A stretch of 64,000 nucleotides of DNA from Colocasia esculenta (Eukaryota; Streptophyta; Magnoliopsida; Alismatales; Araceae): positions 9,316,712 to 9,380,711 of the forward strand of contig CM024759.1 of assembly GCA_014218235.1 (NCBI GenBank). The letters are read 5' to 3'. The notes beneath the pieces are model-generated. The model had not been told where the DNA came from. It did not search any database and saw only the letters and a list, made by a program, of their open reading frames with translations. Positions 1 through 11,550 of this stretch are shown piece after piece. Both the position numbers and the translations under genes were made by a program. Every line of letters begins with the position of its first letter. The first letter of the stretch is position 1.

Positions 1-110
1 CACGTGTATCTCAACTGAGTGTCATTGTTGGGTAAATGTCCCACTGTGATGACGCTTGCTATACCGACGTGGGTTGGTATAACCGTACCGGTATAATGAG
101 GGTCGTCACA
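1..110 (+). repeat. 3' end of a D-family LTR
   Basis: The stretch ending in GGGTCGTCACA at 110 matches the end of the D-family LTR (reverse strand near 34986-35040), including the shared word GGTTGGTATAACCGTACC. After 110 the sequence switches to A-family LTR sequence. I read it as the tail of an LTR inserted in the A1 5' LTR; its start is outside the window. Confidence 0.6.
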
Positions 111-609
111 GTAGTTGTTATTTATTGTAATGATGTGAGCATGCCATGGTTTGGTTATTGGTGTTGCCAGTGATACCCTTTGGGGTTGAGGTGTCTATAG
201 TTACTGTGTTGTTTTGGGTAGCCCCTACTGAGCCTGTGACTTGTTGAGGCTCACTCCCCTACAGTTCTTTTCAGGGCTTGCAGTGTGTTTGACTTGCAGC
301 GGCGTTGTTACAAACTTGTACCACCAGCAGTAGTACAGTAGTTAGTGATGTGTGAGCTTGTGCTCCCTCGGGGTATGCCCCAGGTAGTTGTACTTTTTAA
401 TTGGACATGTATTAATGTAATGGGACAGTTGTACAAATTTATGAACAGATATAAGCACATGTACTTTCTTGTGTTTTATACTGTGTAGTTGTCTTTTATA
501 CTCTTACTGGACATGTGTGTGAGATATCCCTTGCGAGACTTCGGTCCGTTCGCGGGAGGCGGATCTGGATATGGAGCCTTATTGGGCATAAATATCCAGG
601 GCCATCACA
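111..609 (+). repeat. A1 element, end of 5' LTR
   Basis: Nearly identical to the end of the A1 3' LTR (about 15210-15706) and similar to the end of the A3 5' LTR (about 46030-46524). It ends in ATCACA and is followed two bases later by a tRNA-Met primer site. The upstream part is displaced by the D-like LTR tail at 1-110 or lies outside the window. Confidence 0.85.
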
Positions 610-982
610 GTTGGTATCAGAGCATGGTCCAGTTAGAATATGAAAAGACATTGAAAGTGCAATGTCCCAATACATGGATTAATGTCCATTGCTGGTAGTA
701 AGTCTGTGATTTTGTGTGATATAAAGTAGTTTTTACGTAAGCTTTTGACATGTAAACAGTGTGTTTCTGTTTGTTAAATTGGCAGTTGTGAGCAGTTGTT
801 GAACCACAACGTGGATAGTGGCATAAGTTGTGTGATAGCACCCTAGTACTAGTGCAGTTAAAGTATAGTATTTAAAAGTTTTCAGTTGCAGAGATTAGAG
901 GAGAAAGGTAAAGTAGTGCTCTGAGAGGGATATACCTGTTATATGTTAATAAAGTACAGAGTTAGCAGAGATAGGTGTATGG
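610..982 (+). mobile_element. A1 element, 5' interior with tRNA-Met primer site
   Basis: TGGTATCAGAGC at 612-623 is the primer-binding site complementary to the tRNA-Met 3' end. The rest matches the leader of A3 (46525-46890) closely and is non-coding. It stops at 982, where element B begins (TGATAGCCC). Confidence 0.85.
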
Positions 983-1538
983 TGATAGCCCACGAATGCG
1001 TCGTTACAAACGTGACTAACAATCTCAAAATTATCGGCCTACACTAATTATTTTGACAATAGTTAAGTGGTGAGAGCCGAGTCGAATCCACGGAGAACTA
1101 GATTTTAGAGTTGAAAACCTTGGGTTTTTATTTAGGAAAATAATGTGGTGATATTTAAACTAAGTTGAATTAAATAAATCTAAACTAAGTAAATAAATAA
1201 AGAGAGAGACAGAGAGGGAATGAGAGAACACAAGATACAACTTAAAACTATAATCTATTAAACAATAACAAAATGATTAACGCAAAGAGTGTATTCTAAT
1301 CCAAAGCCATTAACAAGTACACTAGAATAAGAGAGAGAATAAGAGAGATGGAAGGAGAGAGAAAAGAGAGAAGAAAGAAAAGAGAAAGAAGAGAGAGAGA
1401 AGAGAGAAGAGAGAGAGAGAGAAAAGAGAGAGAGCGGAGAGAGAAGAGAGAGAAGAGATAGAGCGGAGAGAGAAGAGAGAGGCGGCGAGAGGAGAGAGAG
1501 AAGAGAGAGGCGAGAGAGAGGACGTGGCGCGGCGCCCT

Positions 1539-1560
1539 CACGTTCCATGCATGCAACGTG
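1539..1560. other. Near-perfect 22-bp palindrome in B LTR 1
   Basis: The core ATGCATGCAACGTG is mirrored on its left with one mismatch. The equivalent site in LTR 2 (6803-6824) has a different single mismatch, so the common ancestor was probably a perfect palindrome. Confidence 0.7.
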
Positions 1561-1949
1561 AGGGGGGGGCGGCAGGCGGCTGGCGCGGGCGCGTGGAGGG
1601 CGGAGGCGCGCGGGTGACCGGGCGGGCCGCGCAGACGGGGCGCAGGGGCGCGGGGCAGGGGCCAGGCGGGATCCTGGCGCACGCGGGCTGAGGCAGCGCG
1701 CGCGCGGGCGCGGGCTGAAGCGGGGCCTGCTGCTGCTGCTGCTCTGTGTGAGACCGAGAAAGAAAGAGAGAGACAGGAAGAGACGAAGAAGAGGAGAGGA
1801 AGAAGAAGGGAAAGAGAGAAGAAGAGGAGGAAGGGGAGATCGCAGGAGGGAGAAGAGAGAAAGTGAGAGGGGGAAGAGATCGGAGGAGAGGAGAGAGGGA
1901 GAGAGAGAAAGTGAGAAAGAGAATAGTTGTGTGAGAGAGAGAGGGAGGG

Positions 1950-1959
1950 TTTATAAAAT
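1950..1959 (-). promoter_or_regulatory. TATA box candidate, B LTR 1
   Basis: The minus strand reads ATTTTATAAA in an otherwise GA-rich tract; the same site is in LTR 2 at 7246-7255. The direction agrees with the minus-strand primer site and ORF. The downstream transcript would be CU-rich. Confidence 0.5.
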
Positions 1960-2273
1960 AGTAGAGAAAGAGAGGAAGGGGGAGAGAAGAAAGGAATGAG
2001 AGATTTTTGGAAAATAGGAGAGGAGAATTTTAAAAATAAGAAAGTATTTTTAAAAAATTAATAGAATCTCTCTTTTATTCTCTCTTGATCCAATCAAATT
2101 TATTGGCCCATTTGACACTTCATTTCTTGGCCCATTAATCCTGCAATCACAACACAACAGAGATTTGATCAATTTCCGCACTTGTAATGAAATGATAACT
2201 AGAACTTATGAAATTATCAATTATTTGTCAATCAAATGGCACGATTATTCATAACAATTATGTAATTATCACA

Positions 2274-2286
2274 CCCCCCAACTTAC
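2274..2286 (-). promoter_or_regulatory. Polypurine tract of B body 1
   Basis: The plus strand CCCCCCAACTTAC abuts LTR 1, so the minus strand has a G-run just before the LTR start TGTGATAA. The identical site for body 2 is at 7570-7582. Confidence 0.75.
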
Positions 2287-3440
2287 TCATTGCTAGTCCC
2301 TTAGCAATGCACATAAGTAAATAATTGGGACAAACAAGAGTTCAAACATCATATTTCATGGCAAGATAGTAAGAATGAGGGTGCTTGATCATAAGTATTT
2401 CAAGTTCCAGTCGAGAGTGTCAAAGGCAAATATGTCAGTTCATGTCATTAGACAGTTCCTCAAGATATACACAAAATTTCATGATTTTTTGTATAATGTT
2501 TGAGCATTAATAAGAGGATGCATGGGCTTTTTACTTATCACTCAAGGATGGTATCAACTCTACACTCCTTAAATTCGATCCTCGAATTACAGGTAGCTTT
2601 CACTCTGCCTAATTTTTTTTTTTTCATGCTCTTTCTTTTTTCCTTTTCATTTACATGGTGCTGCACTTCCCTTCACCGTTTGACGCGAGCCTCAACTCTT
2701 ACCTTAGGAGCCACCGGCCTGGTTACTAAGATCATGGGCATTTTCCATGTTTCTCTCTTTTTTTCTTTTTTTTTTCACTAGTACACATATTTTTACATTT
2801 ATTTGTAGGCAGGTAGCTTTTTCCCCACGATTAGTCGTCAATAGGAGTGTAGAATATCAATCAATCAACCTGAATGTTCGGTAAAACTCTCATTATCCAT
2901 TTGAATAGCTCAAAACAATACTTTACTGTGTTGATGAAATTTCAAATGTATTTTGAGGAAGATGCTAAAAATATAACTAGTTAACTCACCCCTTCAACTC
3001 ACCACCTTCACAAGTACACACTATGAGTCAAGCTAGAAGCAAAAAATTTCTTGCATGAAATATGAAGCATAAAGCACAATGTTAGGGACAAAAATTTGAA
3101 ATACAATTTGTCTCTCCCCCCAACTTAAATGACATTGTCCGCAATGGCATAAAAGTAATGACAATAGAATACAGCCAATGTAAGTTAAGAAAGGAGAGAT
3201 GCAACCTGATGATCACATGCGGGTGGTTGCACACTAGCTTCACCAAAGAATAGTGGCCAGCAAACACCTAAGACACAAAATAAAAACTAAATCAAGAGAA
3301 ATCAATTTTCCTAAAAATATTGGGTTGCCTCCCAACAAGCGCTAAGTTTAATGTCTTCAGCCAGACACATGGGGGTAACAGGGTCACGTAACACCCCCAA
3401 TCAATTGACGCCAAATTTTTTCTTTGTAAGGCATCACCAG
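2287..3440 (-). other. B body 1, 3' non-coding region
   Basis: Non-coding on both strands as far as I can tell. It is copied with few changes at about 7583-8672. Open frames here (for example 2500-2781 on the plus strand) run across T-runs and resemble no protein I know. Confidence 0.5.
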
Positions 3441-5132
3441 CTATGGTGGGTCAAGTGGTCCACACATACCTTGCAGATCAGTAAGTGATAGAGAAATTAA
3501 GGCACTTAAGATCATATCTTCAATTAAGAAATTTTCATTTGCACACCTAAGATCTTTATATGTGTTGAGCACTTCAATTTGGACTTTATTATTTTCACCA
3601 TTTTCACCCACAACTTCCATTTTCAGATCCTCTTTCATGATATTGAGGTCAGATTGAGTTGGATGCTCAGAGGATTGCTTGAACTCCACAGGCTGACTTG
3701 AGTCAAAAATAGTAGCATGATCAGGAATGAAATTGATATGACTTTCAACACAAGGATGCTTAAAAGGTTCAAGTGCAGTTGACCAGTCATCTAGTGGTAG
3801 CATGTCCATGATCATGTTGGATTTGCCAAGATCAGGGAGAGGTAGGAGTTCCATGTCTTTCTCGACATCAAGAGAGACCCAGTCAATGTGGACTTCAGAC
3901 AAAATTTCTAATTCTTCTCTTACCCAAGAAGAATGATTGATGATTACACCCAGCTCTTTCTCCACACTCACCTCTTCTTTGTTACTCACTTGAAACGATG
4001 TCACATCAAACTCGGACCCAACATCTAGATGACACTCTTTCTTTTCTCCCCCCAACTTGAATTCAACTAATTCACTAGAGCTGTCCTCAAATATGACATC
4101 ATGGATGGAGTCTTCTTGATGGTCAGTTTCAAGTTGGGCCAAGATAATGGATTGATTTTCAGTGGCACCCATTTCCTCCTGATTTGACTCATTAAAATTA
4201 TCTCTCATTTTCCAAGTGGGTATGTCCACAATTATATTGGACTGAGAAGTTTCGAATGGAATTTGAGAGTCAAATTGTTGGTCACAATCAAGATAATGAT
4301 GTTCATATTCGTCAATGGGTTGACATGGTGATTGGCCATCTTTCCTCCTTTTGATTTCTATGAGTTGAGCAATCAGGAGGTCAGTTTTGACAAAGGATTG
4401 CTCTAATTCTTGTTGTTTATGGGCGAATGTTTGCTCAAAGACTTGTTGGTTATCATGAAATTTTTGCATAAATTTCCCAAATTGATCATCACATAGGCCT
4501 GATTGCGGGGGAGAAGTATAAGTGGACTGTGGATATACATGTCCCTCATGATGGCTTTTGTCATGAATATCAATTTGGCATTGGGCCCAATGTTGAAAGT
4601 TGTGGATAGGTGGACTTTGGGCTTGGGCCAGAATAGGTTGATCTCTAAGTGTTAAGTGTGGCATTACTTCTCCGAGTGGTTGGAAGGGTGTGCCTTCAGG
4701 AGCATTTGTTAAACACACAGGAAGATCAATGCCAAAAAATTTTTGATCGAACCATGATATGATTTCGGCACCTAGAAAGGGTCCTTGAATTTTCCCTTGA
4801 GGATCTTGATAGAGTAAACTCAATTTTTCAGGGGAGACACCTTGATCAACTTTTGAGTAAGGAGTGAGTGTGGATAACACTTGAAAGTTTTGGGTCTGTT
4901 CTTAGGTTGAGGGAGGTGATGAGATGTCATATTTCCTCCACCCTGAATCATATATGTGATCTTTAATGGGGTGACCATGAATCAGATGGGCTTGAGTCCA
5001 TTTGGAGCCATTGGACTGGTAAGTAGAGGTTGATGGATAAAGTGGGTTAGTTTGAGAGTGAATACCATAATGGGCTGATCCAATATGTCCAAATGATATG
5101 CCCATTTCATAACCATGATTGTCAACCCACAT
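3441..5132 (-). pseudogene. B body 1: gag-GYF chimeric ORF, interrupted
   Basis: A minus-strand frame runs from 5132, meets an in-frame TAA at 4902-4904, and continues in the same frame through 4880 to a stop at 3441. Just after the TAA, about 4823-4653, lies a clear GYF domain: LLYQDPQGKIQGPF, then ISWF, FFGIDLPV and FQPLGEVMPHL. This is the plant EXA1-like form, whose cellular relatives bind proline-rich partners and act in translational control. Upstream text such as HIYDSGWRKYDISS, and a downstream Gln-rich helical part with EQTFAHKQQELEQSF, recall the region after the zinc knuckle in Athila gag; I infer that the domain was captured into gag. The C-terminal half is acidic with no recognised domain. 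This copy ends earlier than body 2 because TGG became TAG at 3441. The N-terminal part is further shifted by a length change in a T-run near 5170. Confidence 0.7.
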
Positions 5133-6240
5133 AAATCCTCTTTTTGTTTTGTTTTTTGTTTTGTTATTTTTTTTTGTTTTGAAATATTTGATTTTTTTGT
5201 ATTTTCAAATAAGTTAGCAAACAATTAATCCTATGACACCTATGGTTCCCTAGGACATAAACATTTGATTTCTCACTAATCAACTAAGGCCTAACTCAAA
5301 TCCACTCTCAAGCTTGTTAACTGGCCAGGTAAGAGGTGGGAAAGTGGGAGGTTCCCCCTGCTCACAGGGACCTAATTAAGTAACCACTTGTCCACTTAGG
5401 CGTTTGCCAATAAACCTCTAGCCTTAGACACCAGTCTCCAAACTTGATAGTGGGCCCAAGTGGGCCTAAGTCTCAAAGCGAACCCTAGGTCAAGTTTCTA
5501 CTTTCTTTTATTGGGCTTGGGAATGCAAAAGACGCAGGAAGTTGTGGTTTGTGGGCTAAGGAAGGGTGATCAAATCCCCACCTTATCTTGTTAAGGAAAC
5601 TGCCCTTAAAATATTTTAGAAATGATGTGCACACCACAAAATTAAGCAAGGGGTTCTATGCAAGCATGGCAATGCATGATCATGATTTTAAGAAAGTTGA
5701 GATTCCCACCTTGCCTCCCGCAATCTTCGACAAGAAAGGAAACTTTTCAAAAAAAAACTTACCTAAAGATGAAAGTCTAAATGATGCATGCCCTAAAGAT
5801 AGAAAGTTTCTAATCTTGACATGACATCTTTTATTGGATTCAAGTGATTGATTTTTTTTATTTTTTTAATGAATTATCTAAACATGGCAACTAAAAAAAA
5901 AAGGAAACTCAATCAAGAGGGTTTTAAGAGTACTTACCTCCAACGCAATCCCTCGTTCTTTTGGAAAGTAAAACAAATAGAAAGAGTGAGAGAGAGAAGG
6001 AAACTCACCTCACTTACCATTTTTTCTGATTTTTTTGTGTGCAATTTTCGGATTTGTTTTCCAAAACAGCCCCTTTTACTTACAGATCTCCCTTTTAGTG
6101 ACAGATTTCTGACAGATTCTTCAATTTTGTAATTTTCAGGATGTTTCAATCTTTATTTGATACCTACAAAAAGAAAGAAAAATGTTAGCCTGAATATATA
6201 CCAAAAAAAAAACACCAAGATTATCAAAACTAAAAATCTA
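5133..6240 (-). other. B body 1, 5' leader
   Basis: Non-coding leader between the primer site and the gag-GYF frame. It contains homopolymer runs and a conserved block near 5280-5480, copied at about 10570-10770. I see no gene in it. Confidence 0.5.
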
Positions 6241-6260
6241 ATTCCCCGGCAACGGCGCCA
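6241..6260 (-). promoter_or_regulatory. tRNA-Asp primer-binding site, B body 1
   Basis: The minus strand reads TGGCGCCGTTGCCGGGGAAT, complementary to the plant tRNA-Asp 3' end (CCCCGGCAACGGCGCCA), five bases from LTR 2. The second copy is at 11526-11545. This primer is typical of Athila/Tat elements. Confidence 0.85.
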
Positions 6261-6265
6261 AAAAT

Positions 6266-7569
6266 TGATAGCCCACGAATGCGTCGTTACAAACGTGACT
6301 AACAATCTCAAAATTATCGGCCTACACTAATTATTTTGACAATAGTTAAGTGGTGAGAGCCGAGTCGAATCCACGGAGAACTAGATTTTAGAGTTGAAAA
6401 CCTTGGGTTTTTATTTAGGAAAATAACGTGGTGATATTTAAACTAAGTTGAATTAAATAAATCTAAACTAGGTAAATAAATAAAGAGAGAGATAGAGAGG
6501 GAATGAGAGAACACAAGATACAACTTAAAACTATAATCTATTAAACAATAACAAAATGATTAACGCAAAGAGTGTATTCTAATCCAAAGCCATTAACAAG
6601 TACACTAGAATAAGAGAGAGAATAAGAGAGAGAATAAGAGAGATGGAAGGAGAGAGAAAAGAGAGAAGAAAGAAAAGAGAAAGAAGAGAGAGAGAAGAGA
6701 GAAGAGAGAGAGAGAGAAAAGAGAGAGAGCGGAGAGAGAAGAGAGGCGGCGAGAGGAGAGAGAGAAGAGAGAGGCGAGAGAGAGGACGTGGCGCGGCGCC
6801 CTCACGTTGCATGCATGCAATGTGAGGGGGGGCGGCAGGCGGCTGGCACGGGCGCGTGGAGGGCGGCAGCAGGCGGGCGCGTGGAGGGCGGAGGCGCGCG
6901 GGTGACCGGGCGGGCCGCGCAGGCGGGGCGCAGGGGCGCGGGGCAGGGGCCAGGCGGGAACCTGGCGCGCGCGGGCGCGGGCTGAGGCGGCGCACGCGCG
7001 GGCGCGGGCTGAGGCGGGGCTTGCTGCTGCTGCTGCTCTGTGTGAGACCGAGAAAGAAAGAGAGAGACAGGAAGAGACGAAGAAGAGGAGAGGAAGAAGA
7101 AGGGAAAGAGAGAAGAAGAGGAGGAAGGGGAGATCGCAGGAGGGAGAAGAGAGAAAGTGAGAGGGGGAAGAGATCGGAGGAGAGGAGAGAGGGAGAGAGA
7201 GAAAGTGAGAAAGAGAATAGTTGTGAGAGAGAGAGAGAGGGAGGGTTTATAAAATAGTAGAGAAAGAGAGGAAGGGGGAGAGAAGAAAGGAATGAGAGAT
7301 TTTTGGAAAATAGGAGAGGAGAATTTTAAAAATAAGAAAGTATTTTTAAAAAATTAATAGAATCTCTCTTTTATTCTCTCTTGATCCAATCAAATTTATT
7401 GGCCCATTTGACACTTCATTTCTTGGCCCATTAATCCTGCAATCACAACACAACAGAGATTTGATCAATTTCCGCACTTGTAATGAAATGATAACTAGAA
7501 CTTATGAAATTATCAATTATTTGTCAATCAAATGGCACGATTATTCATAACAATTATGTAATTATCACA
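6266..7569 (-). repeat. B LTR 2 (middle LTR)
   Basis: Bounded by TGATAGCCC at 6266 and ATCACA at 7569 (1304 bp). It is shared between the two bodies: purine tract of body 2 on its right, primer site of body 1 on its left. Compared with LTR 1 it has an extra GC-rich piece near 6850 and a shorter purine tract near 6740. Confidence 0.85.
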
Positions 7570-10500
7570 CCCCCCAACTTACTCATTGCTAGTCCCTTAG
7601 CAATGCACATAAGTAAATAATTGGGACAAACAAGAGTTCAAACATCATATTTCATGGCAAGATAGTAAGAATGAGGGTGCTTGATCATAAGTATTTCAAG
7701 TTCCAGTCGAGAGTGTCAAATGCAAATATGTCAGTTCATGTCATTAGACAGTTCCTCAAGATACACACAAAATTTCATGATTTTTTGCATAATGTTTGAG
7801 CATTAATAAGAGGATGCATGGGCTTTTTACTTATCACTCAAGGATGGTATCAACTCTACACTCCTTAAATTCGATCCTCGAATTACAGGTAGCTTTCACT
7901 CTGCCTAATTTTTTTTTTTTCATGCTCTTTCTTTTTTCCTTTTCATTTACATGGTGCTGCACTTCCCTTTACCGTTTGACGCGAGCCTCAACTCTTACCT
8001 TAGGAGCCACCGGCCCGGTTACTAAGATCAGGGGCATTTTCCATGTTTCTCTCTTCTTTTTTTTCACTAGTACACATATTTTTACATTTATTTGTAGGCA
8101 GGTAGCTTTTTCCCCACGATTAGTCGTTAATAGGAGTGTAGAATATCAATCAATCAACCTGAATGTTCGGTAAAACTCTCATTATCCATTTGAATAGCTC
8201 AAAATAATACTTTACTGTGTTGATGAAATTTCAAATATATTTTGAGGAAGATGCTAAAAATATAACTAGTTAACTCACCCCTTCAACTCACCACCTTCAC
8301 AAGTACACACTATGAGTCAAGCTAGAAGCAAAAAATTTCTTGCATGAAATATGAAGCATGAAGCACAATGTTAGGGACAAAAATTTGAAATATAATTTGT
8401 CTCTCCCCCCAACTTAAATGACATTGTCCGCAATGGCATAAAAGTAATGACAATAGAATACAGCCAATGTAAGTTAAGAAAGGAGAGATGCAACCTGATG
8501 ATCACATGCGGGTGGTTGCACACTAGCTTCATCAAAGGATAGTGGCCAGCAAACACCTAAGACACAAAATAAAAACTAAATCAAGAGAAATCAATTTTCC
8601 TAAAAATATTGGGTTGCCTCCCAACAAGCGCTAAGTTTAATGTCTTCAGCCAGACACATGGGGGTAACAGGGTCACGTAACACCCCCAATCAATTGACGC
8701 CAATTTTTTTCTTTGTAAGGCATCACCAGCCATGGTGGGTCAAGTGGTCCACACATACCTTGCAGATCAGTAAGTGATAGAGAAATTAAGGCAATCAAGA
8801 TCATATCTTCAATTAAGAAATTTTCATTTGCACACCTAAGATCTTTATATGTGTTGAGCACTTCAATTTGGACTTTATTATTTTCACCATTTTCACCCAC
8901 AACTTCCATTTTCAGATCCTCTTTCATGATATTGAGGTCAGATTGAGTTGGATGCTCAGAGGATTGCTTGAACTCCACAGGCTGACTTGAGTCAAAAATA
9001 GTAGCATGATCAGGAATGAAATTGATATGACTTTCAACACAAGGATGCTTAAAAGGTTCAAGTGCAGTTGACCAGTCATCTAGTGGTAGCATGTCCATGA
9101 TCATGTTGGATTTGCCAAGATCAGGGAGAGGTAGGAGTTCCATGTCTTTCTCGACATCAAGAGAGACCCAGTCAATGTAGACTTCAGACAAAATTTCTAA
9201 TTCTTCTCTTACCCAAGAAGAATGATTGATGATTACACCCAGCTCTTTCTCCACACTCACCTCTTCTTTGTTACTCACTTGAAACGATGTCACATCAAAC
9301 TCGGACCCAACATCTAGATGACACTCTTTCTTTTCTCCCCCCAACTTGAATTCAACTAATTCACTAGAGCTGTCCTCAAATATGACATCATGGATGGAGT
9401 CTTCTTGATGGTCAGTTTCAAGTTGGGCCAAGATAATGGATTGATTTTCAGTGGCACCCATTTCCTCCTGATTTGACTCATTAAAATTATCTCTCATTTT
9501 CCAAGTGGGTATGTCCACAATTATATTGGACTGAGAAGTTTCGAATGGAATTTGAGAGTCAAATTGTTGGTCACAATCAAGATAATGATGTTCATATTCG
9601 TCAATGGGTTGACATGGTGATTGGCCATCTTTCCTCCTTTTGATTTCTATGAGTTGAGCAATCAGGAGGTCAGTTTTGACAAAGGATTGCTCTAATTCTT
9701 GTTGTTTATGGGCGAATGTTTGCTCAAAGACTTGTTGGTTATCATGAAATTTTTGCATAAATTTCCCAAATTGATCATCACATAGGCCTGATTGCGGGGG
9801 AGAAGTATAAGTGGACTGTGGATATACATGTCCCTCATGATGGCTTTTGTCATGAATATCAATTTGGCATTGGGCCCAATGTTGAAAGTTGTGGATAGGT
9901 GGACTTTGGGCTTGGGCCAGAATAGGTTGATCTCTAAGTGTTAAGTGTGGCATTACTTCTCCGAGTGGTTGGAAGGGTGTGCCTTCAGGAGCATTTGTTA
10001 AACACACAGGAAGATCAATGCCAAAAAATTTTTGATCGAACCATGATATGATTTCGGCACCTAGAAAGGGTCCTTGAATTTTCCCTTGAGGATCTTGATA
10101 GAGTAAACTCAATTTTTCAGGGGAGACACCTTGATCAACTTTTGAGTAAGGAGTGAGTGTGGATAACACTTGAAAGTTTTGGGTCTGTTCTTAGGTTGAG
10201 GGAGGTGATGAGATGTCATATTTCCTCCACCCTGAATCATATATGTGATCTTTAATGGGGTGACCATGAATCAGATGGGCTTGAGTCCATTTGGAGCCAT
10301 TGGACTGGTAAGTAGAGGTTGATGGATAAAGTGGGTTAGTTTGAGAGTGAATACCATAATGGGCTGATCCAATATGTCCAAATGATATGCCCATTTCATA
10401 ACCATGATTGTCAACCCACAAAAATCCTCTTTTTGTTTTGTTTTTTGTTTTGTTATTTTTTTTGTTTTGAAATATTTGACTTTTTTGTATTTTCAAATAA

Positions 10501-11550
10501 GTTAGCAAACAATTAATCCTATGACACCTATGGTTCCCTAGGACATAAACATTTGATTTCTCACTAATCAACTAAGGCCTAACTCAAATCCACTCTCAAG
10601 CTTGTTAACTGGCCAGGTAAGAGGTGGGAAAGTGGGAGGTTCCCCCTGCTCACAGGGACCTAATTAAGTAACCACTTGTCCACTTAGGCGTTTGCCAATA
10701 AACCTCTAACCTTAGACACCAGTCTCCAAACTTGATAGTGGGCCCAAGTGGGCCTAAGTCTCAAAGCGAACCCTAGGTCAAGTTTCTACTTTCTTTTATT
10801 GGGCTTGGGAATGCAAAAGATGCAGGAAGTTGTGGTTTGTGGGCTAAGGAAGGGTGATCAAATCCCCACCTTATCTTGTTAAGGAAACTACCCTTAAAAT
10901 ATTTTAGAAATGATGTGCACACCACAAAATCAAGCAAGGGGTTCTATGCAAGCATGGCAATGCATGATCATGATTTTAAGAAAGTTGAGATTCCCACCTT
11001 GCCTCCCGCAATCTTCGACAAGAAAGGAAACTTTTCAAAAAAAACTTACCTAAAGATGAAAGTCTAAATGATGCATGCCCTAAAGATAGAAAGTTTCTAA
11101 TCTTGACATGACATCTTTTATTGGATTCAAGTGATTGATTTTTTTGATTTTTTTAATGAATTATCTAAACATGGCAACTAAAAAAAAAGGAAACTCAATC
11201 AAGAGGGTTTTACGGGTACTTACCTCCAACGCAATCCCTCGTTCTTTTGGAAAGTAAAACAAATAGAAAGAGTGAGAGAGAGAAGGAAACTCACCTCACT
11301 TACCATTTTTTCTGATTTTCATTGTGCAATTTTCGTATTTGTTTTCCAAAAAAATCCCCTATTACTTACAGATCTCCCTTTTAGTGACAGATTTCTGACA
11401 GATTCTTCAATTTTGTAATTTTCAGGCTTTTTCAATCTTTATTTGATACCTACAAAAAGAAATAAAAATGTTAGCCTGAATATATACCAAAAAAAAACAC
11501 CAAGATTATCAAAACTAAAAATCTAATTCCCCGGCAACGGCGCCAAAAAT
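7570..11550 (-). mobile_element. B body 2
   Basis: A 3981-bp second body, almost identical in sequence and order to body 1: purine tract 7570-7582, non-coding 3' region, gag-GYF frame, leader, primer site 11526-11545. It differs from body 1 by scattered substitutions and homopolymer length changes. Confidence 0.85.
8673..10571 (-). pseudogene. B body 2: gag-GYF chimeric ORF with one in-frame UAA
   Basis: The better preserved copy. An open frame of 126 codons (10571-10191) ends at TAA (10191-10193). Seven codons later, still in frame, 498 more codons run to 8673 (counted from GTG at 10169). Counted from that codon, the GYF domain spans residues 20-78: Tyr24, GPF 33-35, Trp43 and FFG 48-50 match the family pattern (Y...GPF...W...GYF/FFG). 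Residues 110-175 are Gln-rich and probably helical (QQVFEQTFAHKQQELEQSF); the remainder is acidic. The protein has no protease, RT or integrase. The TAA is the only interruption in this copy and is shared with body 1. Function is unknown: it could be a gag-like protein using the GYF domain to bind a host proline-rich partner, or simply a decayed capture. Confidence 0.7.

Larger units (their letters stand above)
983..2273 (-). repeat. B LTR 1 (3' LTR)
   Basis: Plus-strand ends are TGATAG at 983 and ATCACA at 2273; read on the minus strand the LTR starts TGTGATAATTAC. It holds two GA-rich purine tracts (about 1321-1515 and 1750-2000) around a GC-rich island (about 1530-1740). It is 1291 bp and nearly identical to LTR 2 apart from small insertions and deletions in the simple-sequence parts. 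Confidence 0.85.

Noticed and set aside
1748..1999. Open frame rich in Arg and Glu in B LTR
   Set aside because: Pure consequence of the GA-rich tract; every frame there is open and low complexity.
2500..2781. Plus-strand open frame in B body 1 (and its copy at 7796-8173)
   Set aside because: Antisense to the element, runs through T-runs, and changes length between the two copies; resembles no protein.
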